Source: JAGVSZ01 sp019137045 (GTDB lineage: Bacteria; Pseudomonadota; Gammaproteobacteria; Burkholderiales; SG8-39). From it: DNA of 64,000 nucleotides. Made by a program: the position numbers and the translations under genes. Within the stretch, counting starts at the first letter, position 1. Each line of letters opens with the position of its first letter. Below, piece after piece: positions 33,603-44,237 of the stretch. Location of the stretch: the NCBI GenBank assembly GCA_046347635.1, contig JAXMFT010000010.1, forward strand, positions 130,498-194,497, written 5' to 3'. The notes under the pieces are model-generated. The model did no database searches. It worked only from the letters and a program-made list of their open reading frames with translations, and was not told the origin of the DNA.

Positions 33603-34828
33603 TCGCCTTTGCGCTCGTCGCCACCGCGATGGTGGCCGTCGCGCTGGCGTGGATCCTGGTGCCGCTCGCGCGGCGGCGCGACGCCGCGGACGTGGATCGG
33701 GGCGCGTCCAACGTCGCGATCCTGCGCGCCCAGGTCGCGGAGCTCGACGCCGAGCTCGCGCGCGGCGCGCTCAGCGCGGAGAGCCACGCGGAGGCGCGGC
33801 GGGAGCTCGAGCGCAGGGTGCTCGAGGAGGTGTCCGGCGCGGAAGCGACGGGACAGGCGCGCGCGACGCCGTGGGCCGCCGCCGTCCTCGCCGGCCTCGT
33901 GCCGGTCGGGGCCGTGCTGCTCTACCTCACGGTCGGCACGCCGGGCGCGCTCGGCCCGCAGGCGGGGGCGATGGCCGCGGCGGAGGGCGGGCACCAGGTG
34001 ACGCGCGAGCAGGTCGAGCGCATGGTCGCGGAGCTCGCGGCGCGGCTCGAGCGGGAGCCCGACAACGTCAAGGGCTGGATCATCCTGGCGCGGTCGTATG
34101 CGGTCATGGGCCGCAACGAGGAGGCGGCGAAGGCCTTCGAGCGCGTGATCCGGCTGGTGCCGGACGATCCCGACCTCCTCGCCGACTACGCCGACACGCT
34201 CGCGGTCGTCCAGGGCGGCAAGGTGAGCGGCCGCCCGCTCGAGCTGGCGCAGCGCGCGCTGGCGGCCGACCCCACGCACTGGAAGGCGCTGGCGCTGGTC
34301 GGCACGGAGGCGTTCGGCCGCAAGGACTACGCGACCGCGATCGCCTACTGGGAGAAGCTGCGGGCCACGGCGCCGCCGGGTTCGCCGATCGCGCAGTCGA
34401 TCGACGCGAGCATCGCCGAGGCGCGCGCGCTTGCGCTCGGCCAGCCCGCGCCCAAGGCGCCGGCGGCCACCGCGGCGCCGGCCGGGGCGCGGGTCGCGGG
34501 CAAGGTCGAACTGAGTCCGGCGCTGAAGGCGCAGGTCGCGCCGACCGACACGGTGTTCGTGTTCGCGCGCGCGGCCGCGGGGCCGCGCATGCCGCTCGCG
34601 ATCCTGCGCCGGCAGGTGAAGGACCTGCCGCTCGAGTTCGCCCTCGACGACTCGATGGCGATGGCGCCGGACATGAGGCTCTCGAGCTTCCCGGAGGTCG
34701 TGGTCGGCGCGCGCGTCTCGCGCTCGGGCAATGCCGCGCCGCAGAGCGGCGACCTCGAAGGACTGTCGCAGCCGGTCAGGCCGGGCGCCACCGGCGTCGC
34801 GGTCCTCATCGACAGCGCGCTGCCGTGA
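33599..34828 (+). CDS. ccmI: Cytochrome c maturation protein CcmI
   Basis: A 409-residue protein: two N-terminal helices with a short leucine-zipper-like loop (VAILRAQVAELDAELARGALS), a TPR region (about 130-270: GWIILARSYAVMGRNEEAAKAFERVI; YATAIAYWEKL) that binds apocytochrome C-termini, and a C-terminal beta-rich domain with VFVFARAAAGPRMPLAI. It completes the operon. The GTG start overlaps ccmH. Confidence 0.92.
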   Translation: MIAFALVATAMVAVALAWILVPLARRRDAADVDRGASNVAILRAQVAELDAELARGALSAESHAEARRELERRVLEEVSGAEATGQARATPWAAAVLAGLVPVGAVLLYLTVGTPGALGPQAGAMAAAEGGHQVTREQVERMVAELAARLEREPDNVKGWIILARSYAVMGRNEEAAKAFERVIRLVPDDPDLLADYADTLAVVQGGKVSGRPLELAQRALAADPTHWKALALVGTEAFGRKDYATAIAYWEKLRATAPPGSPIAQSIDASIAEARALALGQPAPKAPAATAAPAGARVAGKVELSPALKAQVAPTDTVFVFARAAAGPRMPLAILRRQVKDLPLEFALDDSMAMAPDMRLSSFPEVVVGARVSRSGNAAPQSGDLEGLSQPVRPGATGVAVLIDSALP

Positions 34829-34832
34829 GGCG

Positions 34833-36366
34833 CTAGCGCGCGCGCCCCTCCGCCAGCAGCCGCTCGCGCAGCTCGGTCTTGAGCACCTTGCCGTAGTTGT
34901 TCTTGGGCAGCTCGGCCACGAAGCGGTAGGACTTCGGGCGCTTGAAGCGCGCGATGTTGTCGAGGCACAGCCGCTCGAGCTCGGCCTCGGTCGCGGCGGC
35001 GCCACCGCGGAGGACGACGAACGCGACCACCTCCTCGCCCCACTCGGGATGCGGCCGGCCGACCACCGACGCCTCCTGCACGCCGGGATGGCGCAGCAGC
35101 ACCTCCTCGACCTCGCGCGGGTAGATGTTCGACCCGCCGCTGATGATCAGGTCCTTGGAGCGATCCATCAGCGTGAGGAACCCGTCCGCGTCGAGCGCGC
35201 CGACGTCGCCGGTGTGCAGCCAGCCGCCGCGCAGCGTCGCCGCGGTCGCCTCCGGGTTGCGCCAGTAGCCCTTCATCACCGCGTCGCCGCGCACCAGCAC
35301 CTCGCCGGGCTCGTCCGGCGGCAGCGGCCGGTCCGCTGGGTCCGCGATCCGCACCTCGATGCACGACTGGGCGACGCCCACCGACGCGAGCCGCTCGGCG
35401 TGGCGCGGATGCGCGACGTCGGCGTGGTGATGGCGCGCGAGCGCGGTGATGGTCATCGGGCTCTCGCCCTGGCCGTAGATCTGCACGAAGCGCTGGCCCA
35501 GCACGCCCAGCGCGTCCCGGATGTCGGCGAGGTACATCGGGCCGCCGCCGTAGACGACGGTCTTCAATCCGTCCGGCGCGGGCCGGGCGGCGCGCGCGTG
35601 GTCGACGAGGCGCTTCACCATCGTCGGCGCCGCGAACATCGCCAGGCCGGGCCACCTGCGCGCGAGCGCGAGGATCTCCGCCGGCTCGAACCCGCCGCTC
35701 TCGGGGATCACCTGGAGCGCCGCCGCGGCGACGTGCGGCGCGGCGTAGAGGCCCGAGCCGTGCGACATCGGCGCGGCGTGGACGATCGCGTCGCCGCGTC
35801 CGATCGCGTCCACGTCGGCGAAATAGCAGAGCGTCATCGCGAGCAGGTTGCGGTGGGTGAGCATCACCCCCTTCGGCCGGCCGGTGGTGCCGCTGGTGTA
35901 GAACAGCCACGCGAGATCGTCCGGCGCGGCGTCGGCCGGGGAGAGCTCCGCATCGCCGGCGAGCGCCCGGAATGCGGCGCTCTCGACCGGGATCACGCGC
36001 ACCGGCGCGGAGACCTCCGCACCGAGTGCCGCCGCGTGCGCGTCGTCGACGAAGCACGCGCGCGCGCCCGAGTGCTCGAGGATGTAGGCCGCCTCCCTCG
36101 CGTGGAGCTTCGCGTTGATCGGGACGAGCGCGAGGCCGGCCCACCAGGCTGCCCACATCAGCTCGACGTACGCAGGGGAGTTCGACATGAAGAGCGCGAC
36201 CTGATCGCCGGGCGCGAGCGCGAGCCGCGCGCGCAGGCCGGCCGCGCGCGTGGGCGCAGGCGCGCGCGAGGCCGCGGTAGTCGGCGAGCGCGCGCTCGCC
36301 GAGCGCGAGGGCCGGCGCGTCGGCGCACGCGCGCCCGGCGCGGGCGAGGAGACTCGCCAGGTTCAT
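34833..36366 (-). pseudogene. AMP-dependent acyl-CoA synthetase, one frameshift near the N-terminus
   Basis: A class I adenylate-forming enzyme. Motifs are FYTSGTTGRPKGVMLTHRN (phosphate loop), YGQGESPMTI, GWLHTGDVGALDADGFLTLMDRSKDLIISGGSNIYPREVE and the catalytic Lys in PKNNYGKVLKTEL. The first 40 residues (MNLASLLARAG...) and the rest (APGDQVALFMSNSPAYVELMW) are in different frames. One extra base near 36245 explains this and restores a 510-residue protein, the usual family length. If the shift is real, an internal ATG at 36188 would still give a 451-residue product lacking the N-terminal strand. Confidence 0.85.
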
Positions 36367-36480
36367 CTTCGGTGGCCGCTTCCCGGTGGTGGCGCGCGGG
36401 GTTCTGCGCGTGGGAGCGATTCTAAGGGCGCCGCGTTCCGCCGCGCCGGTGCAAGGGGAAAGGGGTTGGGTTCCCCTGAT

Positions 36481-36563
36481 CGCGCTGGACGGGCCCGGTG
36501 AACGACCGGGAGGAGGAGGAGGGAGGAGGGTCCGGGCCGCTCCCCGGAGCCCGATCCAGCGCG
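36481..36563. repeat. Long inverted repeat enclosing a purine-rich tract
   Basis: CGCGCTGGA (36481-36489) pairs with TCCAGCGCG (36555-36563), extended inward by CGGGC/GCCCG across a one-base bulge. The interior has a G/A-only tract of about 24 bases (36506-36530) with several GGG and GG runs, which could form a quadruplex. It lies in the 241-bp non-coding gap between the acyl-CoA synthetase start and the DUF3563 stop. Confidence 0.5.
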
Positions 36564-36568
36564 GGGGG

Positions 36569-36601
36569 AAAAGTCCAGGCAGCCCGTCGTGCGGGCTGCC
36601 T
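36569..36601 (-). terminator. Terminator of the DUF3563 gene
   Basis: On the minus strand a perfect 10-bp stem (AGGCAGCCCG / CGGGCTGCCT) with a 5-base loop begins six bases after the DUF3563 stop and is followed by GGACTTTTCCCC. The T-run is short but the stem is strong. Confidence 0.65.
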
Positions 36602-36607
36602 GCGCGG

Positions 36608-36967
36608 TCAGATGTAGCTCACGAGCCCCCGCCGCTCGAGCCGGCGCAGGCGCTCCTCGAGGTCGGACAGGTTCGCGGCGCGCGCGAGGTAGGCCTCTTC
36701 GCGCTGCCGGCGACCTTCTTCGAGCCAGGCCTCGAACCGGCGCCAGAGCCGGGCGAGGGCGGCGCCGAGGTACGCTGCGCGCATGGCGCGGGCGCGGGCC
36801 TCGAGGCGGGTCAGGTCGTGTTCAGGTGCGGCGGCTCCGGCCTCGATAACGGCCTCGCCGGTCACCTCTGCAGGGCGGCCCGTGACAGCAGGCGCCTCGT
36901 CCGCCCCGAACGCCGGGCCGGATCGAAGCAGGCCGTCGCCTTCGTACAGGGGAGCGGTCAGTCTCAT
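36608..36967 (-). CDS. DUF3563-like helical protein
   Basis: A 119-residue soluble protein. The C-terminal half (RREEAYLARAANLSDLEERLRRLE-type, here EEAYLARAANLSDLEERLRR) matches the DUF3563 pattern known from short betaproteobacterial proteins. The N-terminal half is a longer, mostly helical extension than usual. Function unknown. A good AGGAG site lies seven bases before the ATG. It has its own terminator and is divergent from the LysR gene. Confidence 0.75.
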   Translation of the reverse strand: MRLTAPLYEGDGLLRSGPAFGADEAPAVTGRPAEVTGEAVIEAGAAAPEHDLTRLEARARAMRAAYLGAALARLWRRFEAWLEEGRRQREEAYLARAANLSDLEERLRRLERRGLVSYI

Positions 36968-36995
36968 CGTAAACTCCTAGCTAGGTCTCTGATCT

Positions 36996-37013
36996 CAATG
37001 CGTTGTTGCATTG
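36996..37013. promoter_or_regulatory. Dyad in the DUF3563/lysR divergent region
   Basis: CAATGC-N6-GCATTG is a perfect 6-bp dyad, 29 bases upstream of the DUF3563 ATG and about 150 bases upstream of lysR. Its position in a divergent promoter region next to a LysR-type gene makes it an operator candidate. There is no other support. Confidence 0.35.
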
Positions 37014-37164
37014 CACGATGACAACATATAGCCTTCGGGGTGGGGCTTCAAATCGCATGTTTCGATCAGCGTCATCGGAGCCGGCTATACCGTGTCTAAA
37101 GTCACGCTGAGGGGCCTGACGACAATCGGACAATCAAGGACTTGAGAAATCGAGGCACGAACTA

Positions 37165-38097
37165 GTGGAGCTTTACCAATTGCGCGGATTCGCCGCGGTC
37201 GCCGAGCTCGGGAACCTGACCCGGGCCGCCGAGCGGCTGCACCTGAGCCAGCCGGCCCTGAGCGCCCAGATCAAGGCGCTCGAGGACGAACTGGGCGTGC
37301 CGCTCTTCGACCGGACCTCGAGCGGGATGCAGCTGACGGTCGGCGGCCGGCGCCTGCTGGGCGAGGCCGAGAAGGTGCTCGCGGCCGCCCAGTCGCTCAC
37401 CGCCGCGGCCCGCGCCCTCGCGGGCGAGGTGGCCACGCGGCTGCGCATCGGCACCGTCTCCGACCCGGAGTTCATCCGGGTCGGCGCCCTGCTCACCGCC
37501 GCCGTGGAGCGCCATCCGCTGCTGCAGATCGAGCTGCACCAGGCGGTGAGCGGCGAGGCCTTCGAGCAGGTGCGCCGCGGCGAGCTGGACGCGAGCTTCT
37601 ACTTCGGCAAGCTCGCGCACCCGGCGGTCACCGGCCTGCGCCTCGGAGAGATCGCCTATCGCGTGGTGGCGCCCGCGCAGTGGTGCGAGCGCCTGGCGCA
37701 GGCCGACTGGGCGGCGCTCGCCGCCATGCCGTGGATCATGACCCCGTCGATCAGCACCCACAACCAGCTCGTGAGCGAGCTCTTCGCCGGGCGCGCGGTC
37801 GCGCCCACGCAGGTCGTGGTCGCCGACCAGGAGGCGCTGGTCAGCACGCTCGTCGCCGCCGGCGTCGGGGTGGCGCTGATGCGCGAGGACCTCGCGCGCG
37901 AGAAGGTGGCGGCGGGGGAGGTGTGCACCTGGCGCGACGTGCGGGTGGTCGCGCCGCTGTGGTTCGTGTTCCTGGCCGAGCGCGCCGCGGACCCGGCGAT
38001 CGCGGCGCTGCGCGAGGTCCTGGGCGAGCTCTGGGGCGCGGCCGCGCCGCCGCCGCGCCCTAGCCGCGGCCGGCGAGCTTCGAGTTCGCCTGCGTGA
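37165..38097 (+). CDS. LysR family transcriptional regulator
   Basis: A 310-residue LTTR. The N-terminal winged helix (about 1-60) reads ELYQLRGFAAVAELGNLTRAAERLHLSQPALSAQI, and the C-terminal substrate-binding domain (about 90-295) includes LRIGTVSDPEF and VADQEALVSTLVAAGVGVALM. The ligand is unknown. The start is GTG 37165. The last 38 bases overlap the end of the convergent kinase gene, so the Pro/Arg/Ser-rich tail of about 12 residues may be non-functional read-out. Confidence 0.9.
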   Translation: MELYQLRGFAAVAELGNLTRAAERLHLSQPALSAQIKALEDELGVPLFDRTSSGMQLTVGGRRLLGEAEKVLAAAQSLTAAARALAGEVATRLRIGTVSDPEFIRVGALLTAAVERHPLLQIELHQAVSGEAFEQVRRGELDASFYFGKLAHPAVTGLRLGEIAYRVVAPAQWCERLAQADWAALAAMPWIMTPSISTHNQLVSELFAGRAVAPTQVVVADQEALVSTLVAAGVGVALMREDLAREKVAAGEVCTWRDVRVVAPLWFVFLAERAADPAIAALREVLGELWGAAAPPPRPSRGRRASSSPA

Positions 38098-39355
38098 GGC
38101 GGTCGATCAGCACGCGCATGAACGCCTTCTGGAAGTTCACCTGGCAGGTCGAGCTCGCCACGCGCAGGGCGATCGACTTGATCTCGATGACGGTGATGTT
38201 GCCGAGCGCCTTGATGGTCGTGGTCCGCTGCGTGACCCTGTCGCTGAAGTAGAGCAGCTCGCCGAAGCACCCGGCGCGCCGGATGGTGTTGATCGAGGTG
38301 CCGCCGATCGAGACGTCCACCTCGCCCTCGATCAGGAGGAAGAAGCTCTCGCCGTGGTCGCCCTCGCGGATGATCACGCTGCCGCGCGGGATCTCGCGCC
38401 ACTGGCTGATGCGCAGCGCCTCCCACAGCGTCGCGTCGTCGAAGTCCTCGAAGAACGACAGCGCCTTGAGCTCGTTGAACTTGGCCGAGTCGGAGATCGA
38501 CTCGCCGGCGAGCCGCAGCGCGCCGAACGCCTTGGACAGGTCCTTGCCGAAGTCGATCCAGCTCTCGTAGCGCTGCGCCGCGTTCTTCTGCATCGCCTTG
38601 AGGCAGATCTCGTCCAGCAGCGCCGGCAGCTCCGGCCGCAGCTGCGAGGGCGGCGGCGGCGTGACGTTGAGGATCTCGTAGGTGAGCGAGAGCTGGTTGG
38701 ACGCGTTGAACGGCAGCCGCCCGGTGAGCAGCTTGTACATGACCACGCCGAGCGAGTAGATGTCGGTGTGGTGGGTGACGTCCTCGAGCCGGATCTGCTC
38801 GGGCGACATGTACGCGGGCGAGCCGATCCCGGTGAGCTGGGTCGTGTCCTGGGCGAGCTGCTCCTGGAACGACGCGCCGAAGTCGCTCACCTTGATGTCG
38901 CCCGCGGCGCTGTAGAGGATGTTGCCGGGCTTGATGTCGCGGTGGATCACGCCCATCTGGAACGCGTAGTCGAGCGCCCGGATGCACTTGAAGATCACCT
39001 CGACCACCTTCGACAGCGGCAGCAGGCTGTCGATCTCGCTGTACGTCTCCAGGGTGGTGCCCTTGACGTGCTCCATCACGATGTAGCTGTACTCGGGCTC
39101 GCTCACCGCGTCGTAGATCGCGACGATGTGCGGGTGGTTGAGCCGGCCGGCGAGCGCGGCCTCGGCGAGGAAGCCCTTGCGCAGGAGCTTCGCGGTCTGC
39201 TCGCTGACGTTCTCCTCGAAGAAGAACACCTTGATCGCCACGTCCCGGTCGGCGAACGGGTCGCGCCCGAGGTAGACCCGGCTGGTCGCGCCGCGCCCGA
39301 TCTCCTGCGTGATCGGGTACTTGCCGATGCGCCATTCGAGCTCGAACTTCATCAT
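38060..39355 (-). CDS. Ser/Thr protein kinase with C-terminal cyclic-nucleotide-binding domain
   Basis: A 431-residue cytoplasmic protein. Residues about 12-270 form a Hanks-type kinase: glycine loop EIGRGATSRVYLG, VAIK lysine, catalytic VIHRDIKPGNIL, metal-binding VSDFGAS, and YMSPEQIRLE. Residues about 300-420 form a CRP/cNMP-type domain: IPRGSVIIREGDHGESFFLLIEGEVDVSIGG and CFGELLYFSDRVTQRTTTIKA. No transmembrane helix or PASTA domain is present, unlike PknB. A kinase gated by cAMP, cGMP or another ligand is inferred. Starts ATG ATG at 39355/39352. It is divergent from clpB. Confidence 0.88.
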   Translation of the reverse strand: MMKFELEWRIGKYPITQEIGRGATSRVYLGRDPFADRDVAIKVFFFEENVSEQTAKLLRKGFLAEAALAGRLNHPHIVAIYDAVSEPEYSYIVMEHVKGTTLETYSEIDSLLPLSKVVEVIFKCIRALDYAFQMGVIHRDIKPGNILYSAAGDIKVSDFGASFQEQLAQDTTQLTGIGSPAYMSPEQIRLEDVTHHTDIYSLGVVMYKLLTGRLPFNASNQLSLTYEILNVTPPPPSQLRPELPALLDEICLKAMQKNAAQRYESWIDFGKDLSKAFGALRLAGESISDSAKFNELKALSFFEDFDDATLWEALRISQWREIPRGSVIIREGDHGESFFLLIEGEVDVSIGGTSINTIRRAGCFGELLYFSDRVTQRTTTIKALGNITVIEIKSIALRVASSTCQVNFQKAFMRVLIDRLTQANSKLAGRG

Positions 39356-39430
39356 TTCGCGGGGGTTTTTCGTCGAAGGACGAGTGTAGCCCAGGGCCGC
39401 GGGCGCTCCCACCGACCGCGCCGGTCGAGG

Positions 39431-39459
39431 CTTGAAAAAACCGGCACTTGTCCACATAA
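39431..39459 (+). promoter_or_regulatory. Sigma32 (RpoH)-type heat-shock promoter of clpB
   Basis: CTTGAAA (39431-39437), a 14-base spacer and CCACATAA (39452-39459) match the RpoH consensus (CTTGAAA, 13-15 bases, CCCCATNT) well. It lies 33 bases before the clpB ATG, and clpB is a classical RpoH target. Confidence 0.75.
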
Positions 39460-39491
39460 CCTGGGGAGGTACCGATGCGAGGGAGCAACCG

Positions 39492-42095
<2,604 letters not shown>

Positions 42096-42125
42096 CGCGC
42101 AGCGCTTCGGCGGCGCCCCGGCGTC

Positions 42126-42154
42126 TTGACAACCCCGGGGCGATCACCTATACA
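42126..42154 (+). promoter_or_regulatory. Consensus sigma70 promoter of the NMT1/purine-type operon
   Basis: TTGACA (42126-42131), a 17-base spacer and TATACA (42149-42154) form a near-perfect sigma70 promoter, the best in the window. Transcription would begin near 42161, leaving a leader of about 237 bases before the first ATG. Confidence 0.85.
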
Positions 42155-42162
42155 CGCGCCTT

Positions 42163-42243
42163 GAGCGTGGGTGGGTAGAAGCGGTCAGCCGGACCGTCGC
42201 GGGCGCAATGCCCGGGCGGTGCGGTCGGAGATTGCTCACAGGC
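42163..42243 (+). ncRNA. Candidate NMT1-motif (xanthine-I) riboswitch in the 5' leader
   Basis: The leader begins with a two-stem element. The outer stem pairs GTGGGT (42171-42176) with GCTCAC (42234-42239). The inner stem pairs CCG-G-ACCG (42189-42196) with CGGTCGG (42222-42228) and is capped by a GGGC/GCCC hairpin. The unpaired strands read TAGAAGC and AGATT, which agrees with my memory of the conserved joining segments of the NMT1 motif, a xanthine/urate riboswitch found upstream of NMT1-type transporters and purine-oxidation genes. The downstream genes fit exactly. Not checked against a covariance model. The remaining 42244-42397 leader holds the presumed expression platform; no clear terminator was found in it. 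Confidence 0.55.
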
Positions 42244-42397
42244 GTAGAGTAGCCGTGCGCGATCCTGACCGGGAGCTCCCCATGTCGCGATCCCTTTGCT
42301 GCCCCGACAACAACACGCGGTCCGGCGCGCGCCGATGCGCGGTCCGCGGCACCCCGGCACGCTCGCGCGTCAACCCATTCGTCCGAGGAGGATAGCC

Positions 42398-43369
42398 ATG
42401 TTCGACCGTCTCACCCGGGTTCTCGCTCTGGCTCTGGCGGCCGTGCCGCTCGCCGCGCCGGCGCAGGACAAGATCACCTTCCTGACCAGCTGGTACGCCC
42501 AGGCCGAGCACGGCGGGTTCTACCAGGCGCTCGCCACCGGCCTGTACAAGAAGCACGGGTTGGACGTCACGATCCGGATGGGCGGTCCGCAGGTGAACCT
42601 CATGCAGCTGATGCTCGCCGGGCAGGTCGACATGCACATGGGCTACGACTTCCAGGTCCTCAAGGCGCTCGAGCAGGGGTTGACGCCGATCACCGTGGCG
42701 ACCTCGTTCCAGCACGATCTGCAGGGGCTCATGACCCACGAGGACGTGAAGAGCCTCGGCGACCTCAAGGGCAAGACCATCCTGCTCGCGACCGCCGGGC
42801 GCACGTCCTGGTGGCCGTGGATGAAGCAGAAGTACGGGTACGCCGAGGAGCAGCTGCGCCCGTACACGTTCAACCTGCAGCCGTTCTTCGCCGACAAGAA
42901 CGTCGTGCAGCAGGCGTACATGTCCTCGGAGCCGTTCCAGGCCGAGAAGAACGGCACCAAGACGAACTTCTTCCTGTTCGCGCGCGACGGCTTCCCGCCC
43001 TACGGCACCACCATCGTCGCGACGCACAAGCTCGTGAAGGAGAAGCCGGACGTGGTCGCGCGCTTCGTGCGCGCGTCGATGGAAGGGTGGAAGAGCTTCC
43101 TCGCCAACCCGGCGCCGGCGGCGGAGCTGATCAAGAAGGACAACCCGAACATGAAGGACGACCAGATCGCCTACGCGGTGGCGAAGCTCAAGGAATACGG
43201 GCTCCTCACCGGCGGCGACGCGGCGAAAATGGGCATCGGCATCATGACCGACGAGCGCTGGAAGAAGACCTACGAGTACATGGTGGCGGCCGGCCTGCTC
43301 GCGCCCAACGTCGACGTCCGGCAGGCGTACACGACGCAGTTCGTGAAGGACCTGAAGGTCATGCCCTGA
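42398..43369 (+). CDS. NMT1/THI5-type ABC substrate-binding protein
   Basis: A 323-residue periplasmic binding protein (signal to about residue 23, APA). Family parts: FLTSWYAQAEHGGFYQALATGLYKKHGLDVTI, VNLMQLMLAGQVDMHMGYD and LKGKTILLATAGRTSWWPWM. NMT1/THI5-like proteins bind pyrimidines, nitrate-like ions, purines and other small heterocycles. The candidate riboswitch and the neighbouring deaminase and hydroxylase genes suggest a purine or related heterocycle. Strong GAGGAGGAT site. Confidence 0.88.
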   Translation: MFDRLTRVLALALAAVPLAAPAQDKITFLTSWYAQAEHGGFYQALATGLYKKHGLDVTIRMGGPQVNLMQLMLAGQVDMHMGYDFQVLKALEQGLTPITVATSFQHDLQGLMTHEDVKSLGDLKGKTILLATAGRTSWWPWMKQKYGYAEEQLRPYTFNLQPFFADKNVVQQAYMSSEPFQAEKNGTKTNFFLFARDGFPPYGTTIVATHKLVKEKPDVVARFVRASMEGWKSFLANPAPAAELIKKDNPNMKDDQIAYAVAKLKEYGLLTGGDAAKMGIGIMTDERWKKTYEYMVAAGLLAPNVDVRQAYTTQFVKDLKVMP

Positions 43370-43415
43370 GGCGCGGGCCGAGGGCGGCGCACAGCGCCGC
43401 CCTCGGCTGGCTCGC

Positions 43416-44237
43416 ATGTCAGCCATCGCTACACCCACGGCGGGCGCTGCGGCGCCGGAGGTCGTGGTCGACGTCCGCGGCGCGGACAAGGTCTTCGCCA
43501 ACGGCACGCGCGCGCTCCTGCCGGTCGACCTGGCGATCCGCGCGGGCGAGTTCGTCACGCTCCTCGGCCCGTCGGGCTGCGGGAAATCGACGCTCCTCAA
43601 GATGATCGCCAACCTGCTCACGCCCTCCTCCGGGCAGCTCGGCTGGTGGCGGGGCGGCTTCGACCACGTGGGCGAGCCGGGGAAGAAGCTGGTGATGGTG
43701 TTCCAGGACGCGACGCTCATGCCCTGGGCGCGCGTGCAGCGCAACGTCCGCCTGCCGCTCGATCTGGCCGGTGTGCCGCGCGCCGGCGCCGACGCGCGGG
43801 TGGCCGACGCGCTCGCGCTGGTCGGGCTGACCGGCTTCGAGACGAACTACCCGCGCCAGCTCTCGGGCGGAATGCAGATGCGCGTGTCGATCGCCCGCGC
43901 GCTGGTGACCGAGCCGAACCTGCTGCTGATGGACGAGCCGTTCGGCGCGCTCGACGAGATCACCCGCAACAAGCTCGACGCCGACATCATCCAGCTGTGG
44001 TGGAAGAAGAAGCTGACGGTCGTGTTCGTCACGCACAGCATCTACGAGGCGATCTTCCTGTCGACGCGCATCGTGGTCATGGCCGCGCGGCCGGGCCGGG
44101 TGCTGAAGGAGGTCGCGATCGACGAGCCGCACCCGCGCACCGAGGCCTTCCGCGTCACGCAGCGCTTCGCCGCCTACGCGAAGGAGCTGTCCGAGCTGCT
44201 CGCCGAGGCGAGCGCCAAGGGCGCCACGGATCTATGA
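43416..44237 (+). CDS. ABC transporter ATP-binding protein (NMT1-type importer 1)
   Basis: A 273-residue ATPase of the SsuB/TauB/ThiZ-like group. Walker A LGPSGCGKSTLLKMIANLL, Q-loop VFQDATLMPWARVQRNV, signature LSGGMQMRVSIARALV, Walker B LLLMDEPFGALDEITRN, switch VFVTHSIYEAIFLSTRI. It couples to the permease that follows, overlapping it by ATGA. Confidence 0.92.
   Translation: MSAIATPTAGAAAPEVVVDVRGADKVFANGTRALLPVDLAIRAGEFVTLLGPSGCGKSTLLKMIANLLTPSSGQLGWWRGGFDHVGEPGKKLVMVFQDATLMPWARVQRNVRLPLDLAGVPRAGADARVADALALVGLTGFETNYPRQLSGGMQMRVSIARALVTEPNLLLMDEPFGALDEITRNKLDADIIQLWWKKKLTVVFVTHSIYEAIFLSTRIVVMAARPGRVLKEVAIDEPHPRTEAFRVTQRFAAYAKELSELLAEASAKGATDL

Noticed and set aside
39432..39491. N-terminal extension of ClpB from an upstream TTG
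   Set aside because: The TTG lies inside the -35 box of the heat-shock promoter, and the family N-terminus begins at MRLDRLTTKF.
42160..42397. TPP riboswitch, because the first gene is THI5-like
   Set aside because: No CTGAGA or the conserved downstream TPP-box sequences are present, and the neighbouring genes are not thiamine genes.
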